From Streptomyces sp. NRRL B-24484 (GTDB lineage Bacteria; Actinomycetota; Actinomycetes; Streptomycetales; Streptomycetaceae): DNA of 64,000 nucleotides. Each line of letters starts with the position of its first letter. Positions within the stretch are counted from its first letter, which is position 1. Both the position numbers and the translations under genes were made by a program. Positions 24,239-33,317 of this stretch are shown here, piece by piece. The notes under the pieces were generated by a model. That model had not been told where the DNA came from. It made no database searches and was given only the letters and a program-made list of their open reading frames with translations. The DNA is taken from assembly GCF_000717715.1 (NCBI RefSeq), contig NZ_JOAI01000048.1, positions 1 through 64,000 of the forward strand, read 5' to 3'.

Positions 24239-25639
24239 TCAGCGGCCGCTGAGCAGGTCCGCGGCGCGGGCGATCAGGGAGGTACGGCCGAGGCCGCCGG
24301 ACTCCCGGCGGTCGGCGGCGCGGTAGGCGACGTACAGGCCGCGGATGCCGAACCAGCGCAGCGGTTCGGGCTCCCAGCCGCGGACCTTCCGGCCGACCCA
24401 GGGCAGCCGGGTGAGCTCGGTGTCCCGCCCGAGGACGAGGTCGCACAGCGTCCGGCCGGCGAGGTTGGCGGTGGCGACGCCGTGGCCGACGTAGCCGCCG
24501 GCCGCGCCGAGCCCGGTCGCCGGGTCGTACTGGACGGTGGCGCACCAGTCGCGGGGCACGCCGAGCACGCCCGACCAGGCGTGGTCGATCGGCGTGCCCG
24601 CCGCCGCGGGGAACAACCGCCCGAGCAGCTCGGCGAGCTGGCGCTGCGTCGAGGCGTGCGTCTCGCCGCGGCTGTCGACGTGCGAGCCGAAGCGGTACGG
24701 CACCCCGCGGCCGCCGATCGCGATCCGGCCGTCGGCGGTGCGCTGCGCGTAGCAGTAGGCGTGGGCGCCGTCTCCGAGCACCTCCGCGCCCTGCCAGCCG
24801 ATCGCGTCCCACACCGCCCGGTCGAGCGGGGCGGTGACGATCATGCTGCTGTTCATCGGGACCCAGGTGCGGCGCTGGCCGCGCAGCCCGGCGGTGAAGC
24901 CTTCGGTGGCGCGGACGACGTGCCGGGCGCGGACCGTCCCGCCGCGGCAGACGGCCGCGCCGGGCCGGATGTCGAGCACCTCGGTGCCCTCGTACAGGGC
25001 GACGCCGCGCCGCTCGACGGCGTCGGCGAGGCCGCGCACCAGCTTGGCCGGGTGGATCCGGGCGCAGTGCGGGGTCCACAGGGCGCCGCGGGCGCCGGCG
25101 ACCCGGACGCGGTCGGCGAGTTCACCAGGGCCGAGCCGGACCATGTCCTCCTCGCCCCAGCCCTCCTCGCGCAGGTCGGGCAGGTGGGCGAGCATCCGCT
25201 GCTCCTGGACGGCGCCGACGGCGACGTGCAGTTCGCCGTCCTTGCGGATGTCGGCCTCGATGCCCTCCTCGGCGGCGACCGCGGCCACCTCGTCGACCGT
25301 GGCGAACATGGCCCGCTGCATGGCGAGGGCGGCGGGCCGGCCGTGCGCGGCGGCGTAGCGGCGGAACTGTCCGGGCAGGGCGGCGGTGAGCCAGCCGCCG
25401 TTGCGCCCGGAGGCGCCGAAGCCGGCGAACTCCTTCTCCAGCACGGCGATCCGCAGCGCGGGCTCGGCCTTCTTGAGGTAGTGGGCCGTCCAGAGGGCGG
25501 TGTAGCCGCCACCGACGAGGGCGACGTCGACGTCGAGGTCTCCGTCGAGGGCGGGCCGCTGCGCGGGCAGGCCGTCCGCGGCGTACCAGTGGGAGACGTG
25601 GCCGTTGGTGCGGGCGGGGCCGGCGGGCGAGGGGCTCAT
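24239..25639 (-). CDS. FAD-dependent amine oxidase, PuuB/DadA-like (gamma-glutamylputrescine oxidase-type)
   Basis: 466 residues from ATG at 25639; a GTG two codons upstream is an alternative. FAD-binding VALVGGGYTALWTAHYLKK, then FAGFGASGRNGGWL, a DAO-family core, RIAIGGRGVPYRFGS, and the C-terminal GYVGHGVATANLAGRTLCDL. This is the DAO superfamily arrangement typical of gamma-glutamylputrescine oxidase and D-amino-acid-type oxidases. Its neighbour 53 bp upstream encodes an XRE-cupin regulator like PuuR, supporting a polyamine or amino-acid catabolic role under local control. Confidence 0.85.
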   Translation of the reverse strand: MSPSPAGPARTNGHVSHWYAADGLPAQRPALDGDLDVDVALVGGGYTALWTAHYLKKAEPALRIAVLEKEFAGFGASGRNGGWLTAALPGQFRRYAAAHGRPAALAMQRAMFATVDEVAAVAAEEGIEADIRKDGELHVAVGAVQEQRMLAHLPDLREEGWGEEDMVRLGPGELADRVRVAGARGALWTPHCARIHPAKLVRGLADAVERRGVALYEGTEVLDIRPGAAVCRGGTVRARHVVRATEGFTAGLRGQRRTWVPMNSSMIVTAPLDRAVWDAIGWQGAEVLGDGAHAYCYAQRTADGRIAIGGRGVPYRFGSHVDSRGETHASTQRQLAELLGRLFPAAAGTPIDHAWSGVLGVPRDWCATVQYDPATGLGAAGGYVGHGVATANLAGRTLCDLVLGRDTELTRLPWVGRKVRGWEPEPLRWFGIRGLYVAYRAADRRESGGLGRTSLIARAADLLSGR

Positions 25640-25691
25640 GGTCACTGCCTGGGGGGTCGGTCCGGCGGGAGGGGTCGGGGGTGGGGTGCCG

Positions 25692-26279
25692 TCAGTCCGG
25701 TGTGGGCGGGCTGACGATCCAGAGCACTTCGGCGGGGACGTCCGCGTGGTTGGCGACCCGGTGCGGGGTGGCGGTGCGGTAGTCGAGGCTGTCGCCGACG
25801 CCGAGGGTGTACGGGTGGCCGTCGAGTTCGACGGTCACCGTGCCGGCGAGGACGAGCAGGATCTCCTGGGAGTCGCCGTGCGTGTAGGCCTCCTCACCGG
25901 TGGACGCGCCGGGGTCGAACTCCCCCGCGTACACCTCCAGATGAGCGAGCGGCCGCTGGGAGACGAGGTACTTGCGGGTGCCGGGGGCGGTGGGCAGCGC
26001 GGGTCGGCGCTCGCGGCGGACGACCCGCGGCCCGGCGGGGACGGAGTGGTCGAAGAAGTCGGCCATGGTGAGGCCGAGGGCGTCGGCGATCCTGCGGAGC
26101 ATGCCGATGCTGGCGCCGGCGAGGCCGCGCTCGACCTGGCTGAGGAAGCCGGGGCTGGCACCGGCGGCCTCGCCGAGGGCGCGCAGCGACAGGGCGCGCG
26201 CCTCCCGGTAGCCGCGGATGCGGGCACCGAGGGCGCGGGCGTCGGCCTCCGCGGCGGTACCGGTCGTCCGATCGGTCAT
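25692..26279 (-). CDS. XRE-family regulator with C-terminal cupin (PuuR-like)
   Basis: 195 residues. HTH at about residues 14-70 (LGARIRGYREARALSLRALG, ASPGFLSQVERGLAGASIG), followed by a cupin sensor domain (YTHGDSQEILLVLAGTVTVEL, DSLDYRTATPHRVAN). The layout is that of PuuR and related regulators of amine catabolism. It is encoded directly before the FAD oxidase on the same strand, so it probably represses that gene and itself until a ligand binds the cupin. Confidence 0.87.
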   Translation of the reverse strand: MTDRTTGTAAEADARALGARIRGYREARALSLRALGEAAGASPGFLSQVERGLAGASIGMLRRIADALGLTMADFFDHSVPAGPRVVRRERRPALPTAPGTRKYLVSQRPLAHLEVYAGEFDPGASTGEEAYTHGDSQEILLVLAGTVTVELDGHPYTLGVGDSLDYRTATPHRVANHADVPAEVLWIVSPPTPD

Positions 26280-26346
26280 GGGGCCCCCGGTTCGGCAGGT
26301 GTGTCCGACTCCCCGTCAAACGCTCTGTTCGACGGGGTGGAACACA

Positions 26347-26366
26347 CCGTATGCCGGGCGGTACGG
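26347..26366. promoter_or_regulatory. CCGTA-N10-TACGG dyad upstream of the XRE-cupin gene
   Basis: A short perfect dyad lies 68-87 bp upstream of the XRE-cupin start in the 235-bp gap shared with the divergent hydrogenase operon. It could be the regulator's operator. The rest of the gap shows no clear -35/-10 for either side; TTTCTAGGAGG provides the strong RBS for the hydrogenase gene. Confidence 0.35.
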
Positions 26367-26514
26367 CGGCACAAGGGGCCGGCGCCCCCTACGGACTGAG
26401 CCCGTTCGAGCGACCCCTTCGGCCGTTCGCCCGGGCGGTGGAGTGCGGACGCTGCTATGAAGAGCGTTGAGTCCGTTTTGTCCGGTCTCATCCCCGTTTC
26501 TAGGAGGCATCCAC

Positions 26515-27600
26515 ATGGGTGCTACGGCTACCGACGCCCAGGCCGCCGGCCGGGGCACGGCACCGGAGGGCAAACAGCCGCCGGTGCACATCCTCTGGAT
26601 CAACGCCGGTCTGAGCTGTGACGGCGACTCCGTGTCCCTGACCGCCGCGATGCAGCCCAGCATCGAGGAGATCGTCACCGGCGCCCTGCCGGGCCTGCCC
26701 GAGGTCGCGGTGCACTGGCCGCTGATCGACTTCGAGTGCGGCCCGGTGCAGGGTGCGGACAACTTCGTCGAGTGGTTCTTCAAGGCCGAACGCGGCGAGC
26801 TGGAGCCGTTCGTCCTGGTGGTCGAGGGATCGATCCCGAACGAGTCCATCAAGCCCGAGGGCTACTGGTGCGGCTTCGGCGACGACCCGGCGACCGGCCA
26901 GCCGATCACCACCAGCGAATGGCTCGACCGGCTCGCCCCCAAGGCCACCGCCGTGGTCGCGATCGGCACCTGCGCCACGTACGGCGGAATCCACGCCATG
27001 GCGGGCAACCCGACCGGCGCCATGGGCGTGCCCGACTATCTGGGCTGGGACTGGACGTCCAAGGCCGGCCTGCCGGTCGTCTGCGTGCCGGGCTGCCCGA
27101 TCCAGCCGGACAACTTCTCCGAGACGCTGACGTACCTGCTCTACCAGCTGACCGGCGCGGCGCCGATGATCCCGCTGGACGACAAGCTGCGGCCGACCTG
27201 GCTGTTCGGCGCGACCGTCCACGAGGGCTGCGACCGCGGCGGCTACTACGAGCAGGGCCAGTTCGCGGAGGCGTACGGCGAGCCGGAGTGCCTGGTGAAG
27301 CTCGGCTGCTGGGGCCCGGTCGTCAAATGCAACGTGCCCAAGCGCGGCTGGATCAACGGCGTCGGCGGCTGTCCGAACGTGGGCGGTGTCTGCATCGCCT
27401 GTACCATGCCCGGCTTCCCGGACAAGTTCATGCCCTTCATGGACGAGCCCCCGGGTGCCCGGATCTCCGCCACCGCCAGCGAGGCCTACGGGGCCGCGAT
27501 CCGCCGCCTGCGCTCCATCACCGCGAAGACGGTGGACAAGGAGCCCAAGTGGCGGCGCACCGGCCGCAAGCTGACCACCGGTTACCGCACCCCCTGGTGA
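26515..27600 (+). CDS. hhyS: group 1h [NiFe]-hydrogenase small subunit
   Basis: 361 residues from ATG at 26515 with AGGAGG upstream; the track-long version starting at 26467 is not needed. It carries the iron-sulfur relay to the large subunit. The N-terminal proximal-cluster motif reads NAGLSCDGDSVSLT: C35 followed by D38 in place of the usual second Cys, the Asp ligand typical of oxygen-tolerant actinobacterial hydrogenases. Further ligands: GTCATYGG, VCVPGCP, HEGCDRGG, LGCWGPVVKC, GGCPNVGGVCIACTMPG. No Tat signal is present, so the enzyme stays cytoplasmic. It oxidises atmospheric-level H2 during starvation in relatives. Confidence 0.95.
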   Translation: MGATATDAQAAGRGTAPEGKQPPVHILWINAGLSCDGDSVSLTAAMQPSIEEIVTGALPGLPEVAVHWPLIDFECGPVQGADNFVEWFFKAERGELEPFVLVVEGSIPNESIKPEGYWCGFGDDPATGQPITTSEWLDRLAPKATAVVAIGTCATYGGIHAMAGNPTGAMGVPDYLGWDWTSKAGLPVVCVPGCPIQPDNFSETLTYLLYQLTGAAPMIPLDDKLRPTWLFGATVHEGCDRGGYYEQGQFAEAYGEPECLVKLGCWGPVVKCNVPKRGWINGVGGCPNVGGVCIACTMPGFPDKFMPFMDEPPGARISATASEAYGAAIRRLRSITAKTVDKEPKWRRTGRKLTTGYRTPW

Positions 27601-27608
27601 CCGACCCC

Positions 27609-27639
27609 GGACGCCGCGTGCCGTGGGCGCGCGGCGTCC
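27609..27639 (+). terminator. stem-loop between the hydrogenase structural genes
   Basis: GGACGCCGCG at 27609-27618 pairs with CGCGGCGTCC at 27630-27639, extended by a wobble and one more pair, loop of about seven bases. It occupies the 82-bp gap between hhyS and hhyL. A full terminator would silence hhyL, so it is more likely a processing or partial attenuation element that sets the ratio of the two subunits. Confidence 0.5.
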
Positions 27640-27682
27640 GCCCCTGTCCCCCCGACGCAACGACGAAGGGCACACACTCCCG

Positions 27683-29458
27683 ATGGCGACGACAGCGAAG
27701 CCGACCGGCGACGGCCTGATGGAGATGTCCTGGGACCCGATCACCCGGATCGTGGGCAGCCTGGGCATCCACACGAAGATCGATTTCAAGCAGAAGAAGG
27801 TCGCGGAGTGTTACAGCACCTCGTCGGTCTTCCGCGGCTACAGCGTCTTCATGCGCGGCAAGGACCCGCGCGACGCACACTTCATCACCAGCCGGATCTG
27901 CGGCATCTGCGGCGACAACCACGCCACCTGTTCGGTCTACGCACAGAACATGGCGTACGGGGTGAAGCCCCCGCACCTTGGCGAGTGGATCATCAACCTC
28001 GGCGAGGCCGCCGAGTACATGTTCGACCACAACATCTTCCAGGAGAACCTGGTCGGGGTCGACTACTGCGAGAAGATGGTCCGCGAGACCAACCCGGGCG
28101 TGCTGGAGCGCGCCGAGCGGACGGCGGCACCGCACGCCGCCGAGCACGGCTACCGGACGATCGCCGACATCATGCGCTCGCTCAACCCCATCGAGGGCGA
28201 GTTCTACCGCGAGGCGCTGCAGGTCAGCCGCTACACCCGGGAGATGTTCTGCCTGATGGAGGGCCGCCACGTGCACCCCTCCACGCTCTACCCGGGCGGC
28301 GTCGGCACGGTCGCCAGCGTGCAGCTGTTCACCGACTACCTCAGCCGGCTGATGCGCTACGTGGAGTTCATGAAGCGCGTCGTCCCGCTCCACGACGACC
28401 TGTTCGACTTCTTCTACGAGGCCCTGCCCGGCTACGAGGAGGTCGGCCGCCGCCGCATCCTGCTCGGCTGCTGGGGCAGCCTCAACGACCCCGACCACTG
28501 CGACTTCACGTACCGCAACATGACGGACTGGGGCCGGCGGATGTTCGTCACCCCGGGCGTCGTGGTCGACGGGAAGCTCGTCACCAACGACCTCACCCAG
28601 ATCAACCTGGGCATCCGGATCCTGCTCGGCAGCTCCTACTACCAGGACTGGGAGGGTCAGGAGCTCTTCGTCACCCACGACCCGCTCGGCAACCCGGTCG
28701 ACCCGCGGCACCCGTGGAACCAGCACACCATCCCCCAGCCGCAGAAGCGGAACTTCGACGACAAGTACAGCTGGGTGATGTCGCCGCGCTGGTTCGACGG
28801 CAAGGACCACCTCGCGCTGGACACCGGCGGCGGCCCGATCGCCCGCCTGTGGTCCACCGCCCTCTCCGGCCTGGTCGACATCGGCTACGTGAAGGCCACC
28901 GGCCACAGCGTGGTCATCAACCTGCCGAAGACCATGACCAAGCCGGAGACCACCTTCGAGTGGAAGATCCCGCAGTGGTCCAACGCGCTGGAGCGCAACC
29001 GCGCCCGCACGTACTTCCAGGCCTACGCCGCCGCCTGCGCCCTGCACTTCGCCGAGAAGGCGCTGGCGGAGGTCCGCGCCGGACGCACCCAGACCTGGGA
29101 GAAGTTCGAGGTGCCGGACGAGTCGATCGGCTGCGGCTTCACCGAGGCCGTCCGCGGCGTCCTCTCGCACCACATGGTGATCCGCGACGGCAAGATCGCC
29201 AACTACCACCCGTACCCGCCGACCCCGTGGAACGCCAGCGTCCGCGACAGCTACGGCACCCCCGGCCCGTACGAGGACGCGGTGCAGAACACGCCGATCT
29301 TCGAGGAGAACTCCCCGGAGAACTTCAAGGGCATCGACATCATGCGGGCCGTGCGCAGCTTCGACCCGTGCCTGCCCTGCGGCGTGCACATGTACGTCGG
29401 CGACGGCCGCACGGTGCAGAAGATGCACGTCCCCACCGGCCTGAGCGGACTGGCCTGA
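27683..29458 (+). CDS. hhyL: group 1h [NiFe]-hydrogenase large subunit
   Basis: 591 residues from ATG at 27683. N-terminal Ni-Fe ligand motif RICGICGDNHATC (C73, C76) and C-terminal DPCLPCGVH (C563, C566, H569) define the active-site ligands. A 22-residue tail follows H569 and should be cut off by the dedicated peptidase encoded downstream. Other typical elements: WDPITRIVGSLGIH and LYPGGVGT. Translation is coupled to the next gene through TGATG. With HhyS it forms the H2-oxidising heterodimer. Confidence 0.95.
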   Translation: MATTAKPTGDGLMEMSWDPITRIVGSLGIHTKIDFKQKKVAECYSTSSVFRGYSVFMRGKDPRDAHFITSRICGICGDNHATCSVYAQNMAYGVKPPHLGEWIINLGEAAEYMFDHNIFQENLVGVDYCEKMVRETNPGVLERAERTAAPHAAEHGYRTIADIMRSLNPIEGEFYREALQVSRYTREMFCLMEGRHVHPSTLYPGGVGTVASVQLFTDYLSRLMRYVEFMKRVVPLHDDLFDFFYEALPGYEEVGRRRILLGCWGSLNDPDHCDFTYRNMTDWGRRMFVTPGVVVDGKLVTNDLTQINLGIRILLGSSYYQDWEGQELFVTHDPLGNPVDPRHPWNQHTIPQPQKRNFDDKYSWVMSPRWFDGKDHLALDTGGGPIARLWSTALSGLVDIGYVKATGHSVVINLPKTMTKPETTFEWKIPQWSNALERNRARTYFQAYAAACALHFAEKALAEVRAGRTQTWEKFEVPDESIGCGFTEAVRGVLSHHMVIRDGKIANYHPYPPTPWNASVRDSYGTPGPYEDAVQNTPIFEENSPENFKGIDIMRAVRSFDPCLPCGVHMYVGDGRTVQKMHVPTGLSGLA

Positions 29459-29973
29459 TGACCGCGGAGACGGCCGGCCGGCGGGTCCAGGAGGTCCTGG
29501 ACCGGCTGGCCGGCGAGGCGGACGGGCCCGCCGTCACCGCGGCCGAGGACCTCGTCCGCGAGCTGATGGCCTTCTACGGCGAGGGGCTCGCGCGGATCGT
29601 CGCACTGCTCGGTGCGGACGGAACGGCCCCGCTGCCCGCCGCCCTGCTCGACGACCAGGTGGTCTCCGGGCTGCTGGTGCTGCACGACCTCCACCCGGAG
29701 ACCGTCCAGCAGCGGATCCGGCGGGCGATCGGCTCGCTGCCGGGCCGTCCGGCCGAGCTGATCGGCTACGCGGCGGAGGCCGGGTCGGTGCGGCTGCGCA
29801 CCGCCCCCGGAGGCTGCGGCTGCGGCGGCGAGGACGCGCTGCGGCGGGACCTGGAGTCCGCGTTCGCCTGCTACGCGCCCGAGGTGACGGACATCCGGCT
29901 GGAGAAGGCGCCGCCGCAGCCCGCGCTGCTGCAGATCGGCCGCCGGCCGCCGGTGGGGGCGGACGCCGGATGA
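29458..29973 (+). CDS. NifU/Nfu-like hydrogenase accessory protein
   Basis: 171 residues; ATG shares one base with the large-subunit stop. Mainly helical first half (QEVLDRLAGEADGPAVTAAEDLVRELM is the only extended coil-like stretch), then a Gly/Cys motif GGCGCGGEDALRRDLE and ACYAPEVTDIRLE resembling the Nfu C-terminal domain, whose CxxC-type cysteines carry a transient iron-sulfur cluster. Here the spacing is CGC rather than CxxC. In group 1h operons this position is occupied by a NifU-family protein thought to help cluster assembly or electron transfer. Confidence 0.75.
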   Translation: MTAETAGRRVQEVLDRLAGEADGPAVTAAEDLVRELMAFYGEGLARIVALLGADGTAPLPAALLDDQVVSGLLVLHDLHPETVQQRIRRAIGSLPGRPAELIGYAAEAGSVRLRTAPGGCGCGGEDALRRDLESAFACYAPEVTDIRLEKAPPQPALLQIGRRPPVGADAG

Positions 29974-30620
29974 CCACGTCCCCGACCGACGCCCCGGGCG
30001 CGGGCGCCGCGGTACTGCGCCGGCTGCGCACACCCGCGGCGCCCCGCCCGGAGCGCTGCGCCTTCTGCGGCGCCGCCCTGGCCCCCGAGCACCGGCACCT
30101 CGCCGACACCGCGCAGCGCGAACTGGCCTGCGCCTGCCCGGCCTGCGCGATGCTCTTCGACCGCCCGGGGGCGGCCGGCGGCCGCTACCGCAGCGTGCCC
30201 CGCCGCTACCTGGTCGACCCGGCGCACGGCGTCGACGACGCGGACTGGGAGGCGCTGCAGATCCCGGTCTCCACCGTCTTCTTCCTCCGCAACGCCGCGC
30301 TGGACCGGCTGATCGCGCTCTACCCCAGCCCGGCCGGCCCCGCCGAGAGCGAGCTCGACCCGAGCACCTGGCAGGCCGTGCTCGACCGCACCCGGCTCGC
30401 CGCGCTGCTGGAGCCGGACGTCGAGGCGCTGCTGCTGCGCCGCGCGGACGGCGTGACGACCTGCCACCTGGTGCCGGTCGACGCCTGCTACGAGCTGGTC
30501 GGGCGGATGCGGCTGCACTGGCAGGGCTTCGACGGCGGTCCGACCGCCCGCGCCGAGCTGGAGGGCTTCTTCGACCGCCTCGCCGGCCTCGCCCGGCCCC
30601 TGACCGAGGACACCCCGTGA
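29970..30620 (+). CDS. DUF5947 hydrogenase-associated protein
   Basis: 216 residues, start in an ATGA overlap with the previous gene. N-terminal Cys cluster CAFCG with CACPACAML suggests a zinc- or Fe-S-binding ribbon; then RYRSVPRRYLVDPAHG, VSTVFFLRN, TCHLVPVDACYELVGRMRLHW. This domain of unknown function is found almost only in group 1h hydrogenase operons. A structural or maturation role is inferred from context alone. Confidence 0.8.
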   Translation: MTTSPTDAPGAGAAVLRRLRTPAAPRPERCAFCGAALAPEHRHLADTAQRELACACPACAMLFDRPGAAGGRYRSVPRRYLVDPAHGVDDADWEALQIPVSTVFFLRNAALDRLIALYPSPAGPAESELDPSTWQAVLDRTRLAALLEPDVEALLLRRADGVTTCHLVPVDACYELVGRMRLHWQGFDGGPTARAELEGFFDRLAGLARPLTEDTP

Positions 30621-31315
30621 CCTGTGACCTGACCTTCGACTGCACCGGGGTGCAGGGCGACCGGTACGCCGCCGGGCCGACCCTGCTCTTCCGGCTGCGG
30701 ATCGGCTCCGGCGGAGCCCGGGTGCACGCCCTGGCGCTCCGCTGCCAGCTGCGCATCGAGCCGGCCCGGCGCGGCTACGACGACGGCGAGGCCGAGCGGC
30801 TCGGCGACCTGTTCGGCGAGCGGTCCCGCTGGGGCACCAGCCTCAACCCCGTCCAGTTCGCGCAGGTCCCGCTGCTGGTGCCGGGCTTCACCGGCAGCAC
30901 CGACGTGGAACTGCCGGTGCCGTGCACCTACGACCTGGACATCGCCGCGACCCGCTACCTCGCCTCCCTGGAGGACGGCGACGTGCCGCTGCTGGTGCTG
31001 TTCTCCGGCACGGTCTTCACCGGCGAGAACGGCTTCGGGGTGCAGCCCGTGCCCTGGCACAAGGAGACCCGGGTGAAGCTCCCGGTGCGGGTGTGGCGGG
31101 AGATGATGGAGCAGCACTTCCCCGGCTGCGGCTGGCTGCGACTGCCCCGGGACGCCATGGACGAGCTGCTCGCGTACCGCTCCCGGCACGGGCTGCCGTC
31201 CTGGGAGGCCACCGTGCGCGCCCTGCTGGCGGCCGCCGAGGGGCCGTCCGCGGCCCGGGAACCCGTGCAGGAGCCCTTCCAGGGGCCCGCGATGGCCCGG
31301 GAGGGTGCGCGATGA
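30617..31315 (+). CDS. DUF6084 hydrogenase-associated protein
   Basis: 232 residues from GTG in a GTGA overlap. Beta-rich start MTCDLTFDCTGVQG, LLFRLRIGS, ALRCQLRIEPARRGY, then DLFGERSRWGTSL and NGFGVQPVPWHKETRVKLP and MMEQHFPGCGWLRL. I recognise it as the DUF6084 family that accompanies actinobacterial hydrogenases. No catalytic motif is visible; function unknown. Confidence 0.78.
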   Translation: MTCDLTFDCTGVQGDRYAAGPTLLFRLRIGSGGARVHALALRCQLRIEPARRGYDDGEAERLGDLFGERSRWGTSLNPVQFAQVPLLVPGFTGSTDVELPVPCTYDLDIAATRYLASLEDGDVPLLVLFSGTVFTGENGFGVQPVPWHKETRVKLPVRVWREMMEQHFPGCGWLRLPRDAMDELLAYRSRHGLPSWEATVRALLAAAEGPSAAREPVQEPFQGPAMAREGAR

Positions 31316-32742
31316 CCGCCGTCCGTCCCGCCGCCGAGCGGTTCGCCGGCGCCCGGCAGATCGCCGACGCCGTGCTGTTCGAGGGCTACGTGCTCTACCC
31401 GTACCGGGCGTCCTCCGCCAAGAACCGGCTGCGCTGGCAGTTCGGCGTGCTGGTGCCGCCGGGCTACGGCGAGGGGGCCGGCGAGCACCCGGACCAGCAC
31501 ACCGAACTGCTCGTGGAGCCGCGCCGCGGCGCCACCCTGACGGCCGAACTGCGCTTCCTGCGCGTGCAGCGCCGCACCGTGCAGCGGCTGCGCGAGGACG
31601 GCGGCCACGAGGACACCGGGGCGCTGGAGCTCTCCGACCGGGTGCTCACCGCCTGGGACGAGGGCGCCGAGGAGCGCGTCACGATGTCGGCCACCGTCGA
31701 CGAGCTGCTCGCCGGCGAGGTCCTGCTGCCCGTGCACTGCCCGGCCCGCACCGAGATCGAGTCCGTCCGCGACGGCGAGCGGACGGTCGGCCGCACCGTC
31801 CGCCGCTGCGCCCAGGTCGACGGGGTGCTGCGGGTCAGGCTGCAGCCGCTGCCCGGCCCCTACGCGGCGTACCGGCTGCGCGCCGTGGTGGAGAACACCA
31901 CCGCGTGGACGGCCGGCCCCGGTGACGGCCGCGAAGAGGCGCTGGCGCACTCGCTCGTCTCCGCGCACGTGCTGCTCGGCCTGGACAGCGGCTCCTTCGT
32001 CTCGATGACCGACCCGCCGGAGTGGGCGAAGGGCGCCGTCGCCGAGTGCCGCAACCTGCGCACCTGGCCGGTGCTGGCCGGCGACGACGGCCGCGCCGAC
32101 GTGGTGCTCTCCTCACCGATCATCCTGGAGGACCACCCGCAGGTGGCCCCCGAGAGCCCGGGTGCGCTGTACGACGGCACCGAGATCGACGAGATCCTCG
32201 CGCTGCGCACCTCCGCGCTGACCGAGCAGGAGAAGCGGGAGGCACGCGGCACGGACGAGCGGGCCGGCGCCGCCGTCGACCTGGCGGACTCGCTGCCGCC
32301 GGAGGTGATGGAGCGTCTGCACGGCGCCGTCCGGGCGCTGCGCGAGGTGACCGCCGGCCCGCCGGCCGGGGCCGACGTCCCCGGGGTCCGGCCGGACACG
32401 CCCTGGTGGGACCCGGGCGGCGACCCCGGGGTGGACCCGGCCACCGACCGGGTGGTGATCGACGGCCGGGCGCTCGGCGCGGGCGACCGGGTGGTGCTCC
32501 GGCCCGGCCGGCGCCGCACCGACGCCCAGGACCTCTTCCTGCAGGGCCGCACCGCCCTGGTGGAGGCCGTGCTGCAGGACGTCGACGGGGCGGTGCACGT
32601 CGCGGTCACCGTCGACGGCGACCCGGGCGCCGACCTGTGGCGCGCCCAGGGCCGCTTCCTGTACTTCCAGCCCGACGAACTCGCCCCCGCGGACGGTGCG
32701 CTCGCCGCCGCGGAGGAACTCGCCCCGTTGGAGGAGACGTGA
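31312..32742 (+). CDS. hydrogenase-cluster hypothetical protein (476 aa)
   Basis: 476 residues from ATG at 31312 in an ATGA overlap; the track frame starting at 30922 overlaps the previous gene and is too long. N-terminus with VLFEGYVLYPYRASSAKNRL, then beta-rich sequence with VLTAWDEGAEER and VLSSPIILEDHPQ, and a C-terminal beta domain DLFLQGRTALVEAVLQDVDG. Such proteins occur in the same position in other group 1h operons. There are few cysteines, no TM and no catalytic motif that I recognise. A scaffold or chaperone role is a guess. Confidence 0.75.
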   Translation: MTAVRPAAERFAGARQIADAVLFEGYVLYPYRASSAKNRLRWQFGVLVPPGYGEGAGEHPDQHTELLVEPRRGATLTAELRFLRVQRRTVQRLREDGGHEDTGALELSDRVLTAWDEGAEERVTMSATVDELLAGEVLLPVHCPARTEIESVRDGERTVGRTVRRCAQVDGVLRVRLQPLPGPYAAYRLRAVVENTTAWTAGPGDGREEALAHSLVSAHVLLGLDSGSFVSMTDPPEWAKGAVAECRNLRTWPVLAGDDGRADVVLSSPIILEDHPQVAPESPGALYDGTEIDEILALRTSALTEQEKREARGTDERAGAAVDLADSLPPEVMERLHGAVRALREVTAGPPAGADVPGVRPDTPWWDPGGDPGVDPATDRVVIDGRALGAGDRVVLRPGRRRTDAQDLFLQGRTALVEAVLQDVDGAVHVAVTVDGDPGADLWRAQGRFLYFQPDELAPADGALAAAEELAPLEET

Positions 32743-33317
32743 CGGACGGCAGCGGGGCGGCGCCCCGGGTCCTGGTCGCCGGGGTCGGCAACGTCTTCCT
32801 CGGCGACGACGGCTTCGGCGTGGAGGCCGTCCGCCGGCTGACCGGGCGGCCGCTGCCGGAGGGCGTCGAGGCGGCCGACATCGGGGTGCGCGGCGTGCAC
32901 CTCGCCTACCGGCTGCTCGACGGCTACGACACGCTCGTCCTGGTGGACGCCACCGAGCGCGGCGGCACGCCCGGCACGGTGTACCTGCTGGAGGCGCCGG
33001 CGCCCGGGGCGATCGAGCCGCAGGCGCCGGCGCTGGACGGCCACCGGATGGGCCCGGACGCGGTGCTCTCGCTGCTCGCCACGCTCGCCGCCGGCACGGG
33101 CGGCAGCCCGCCTCGGCAGGTGTTCGTGGTCGGCTGCGAGCCGGAGACGGTCGAGGAGGGCATGGGGCTCAGCGCCCCGGTCACCGCGGCCGTCGACGAG
33201 GCCGTCGCCGTGATCCTCCGGCTGCTCGACGGCGGACCCGCCGATCCGGGCACCGCCCCAGCGTCCGACCTAAGCGGTACCACCGACAGAGAGGCCCCCT
33301 CATGCGCAAGTTCCTGA
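32739..33317 (+). CDS. hydrogenase maturation peptidase (HyaD/HybD family)
   Basis: 192 residues from GTG in a GTGA overlap. Starts with VLVAGVGNVFLGDDGFGVEAVRRL, the family motif with Gly-Asn-xx-xx-Asp-Asp/Glu metal ligand, followed by TLVLVDATERGG and DGHRMGPDAVLSLL, whose His completes the Ni-sensing site. It removes the C-terminal tail of HhyL after nickel insertion. The gene overlaps the start of the small membrane protein by 16 bp. Confidence 0.88.
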   Translation: MTDGSGAAPRVLVAGVGNVFLGDDGFGVEAVRRLTGRPLPEGVEAADIGVRGVHLAYRLLDGYDTLVLVDATERGGTPGTVYLLEAPAPGAIEPQAPALDGHRMGPDAVLSLLATLAAGTGGSPPRQVFVVGCEPETVEEGMGLSAPVTAAVDEAVAVILRLLDGGPADPGTAPASDLSGTTDREAPSCASS

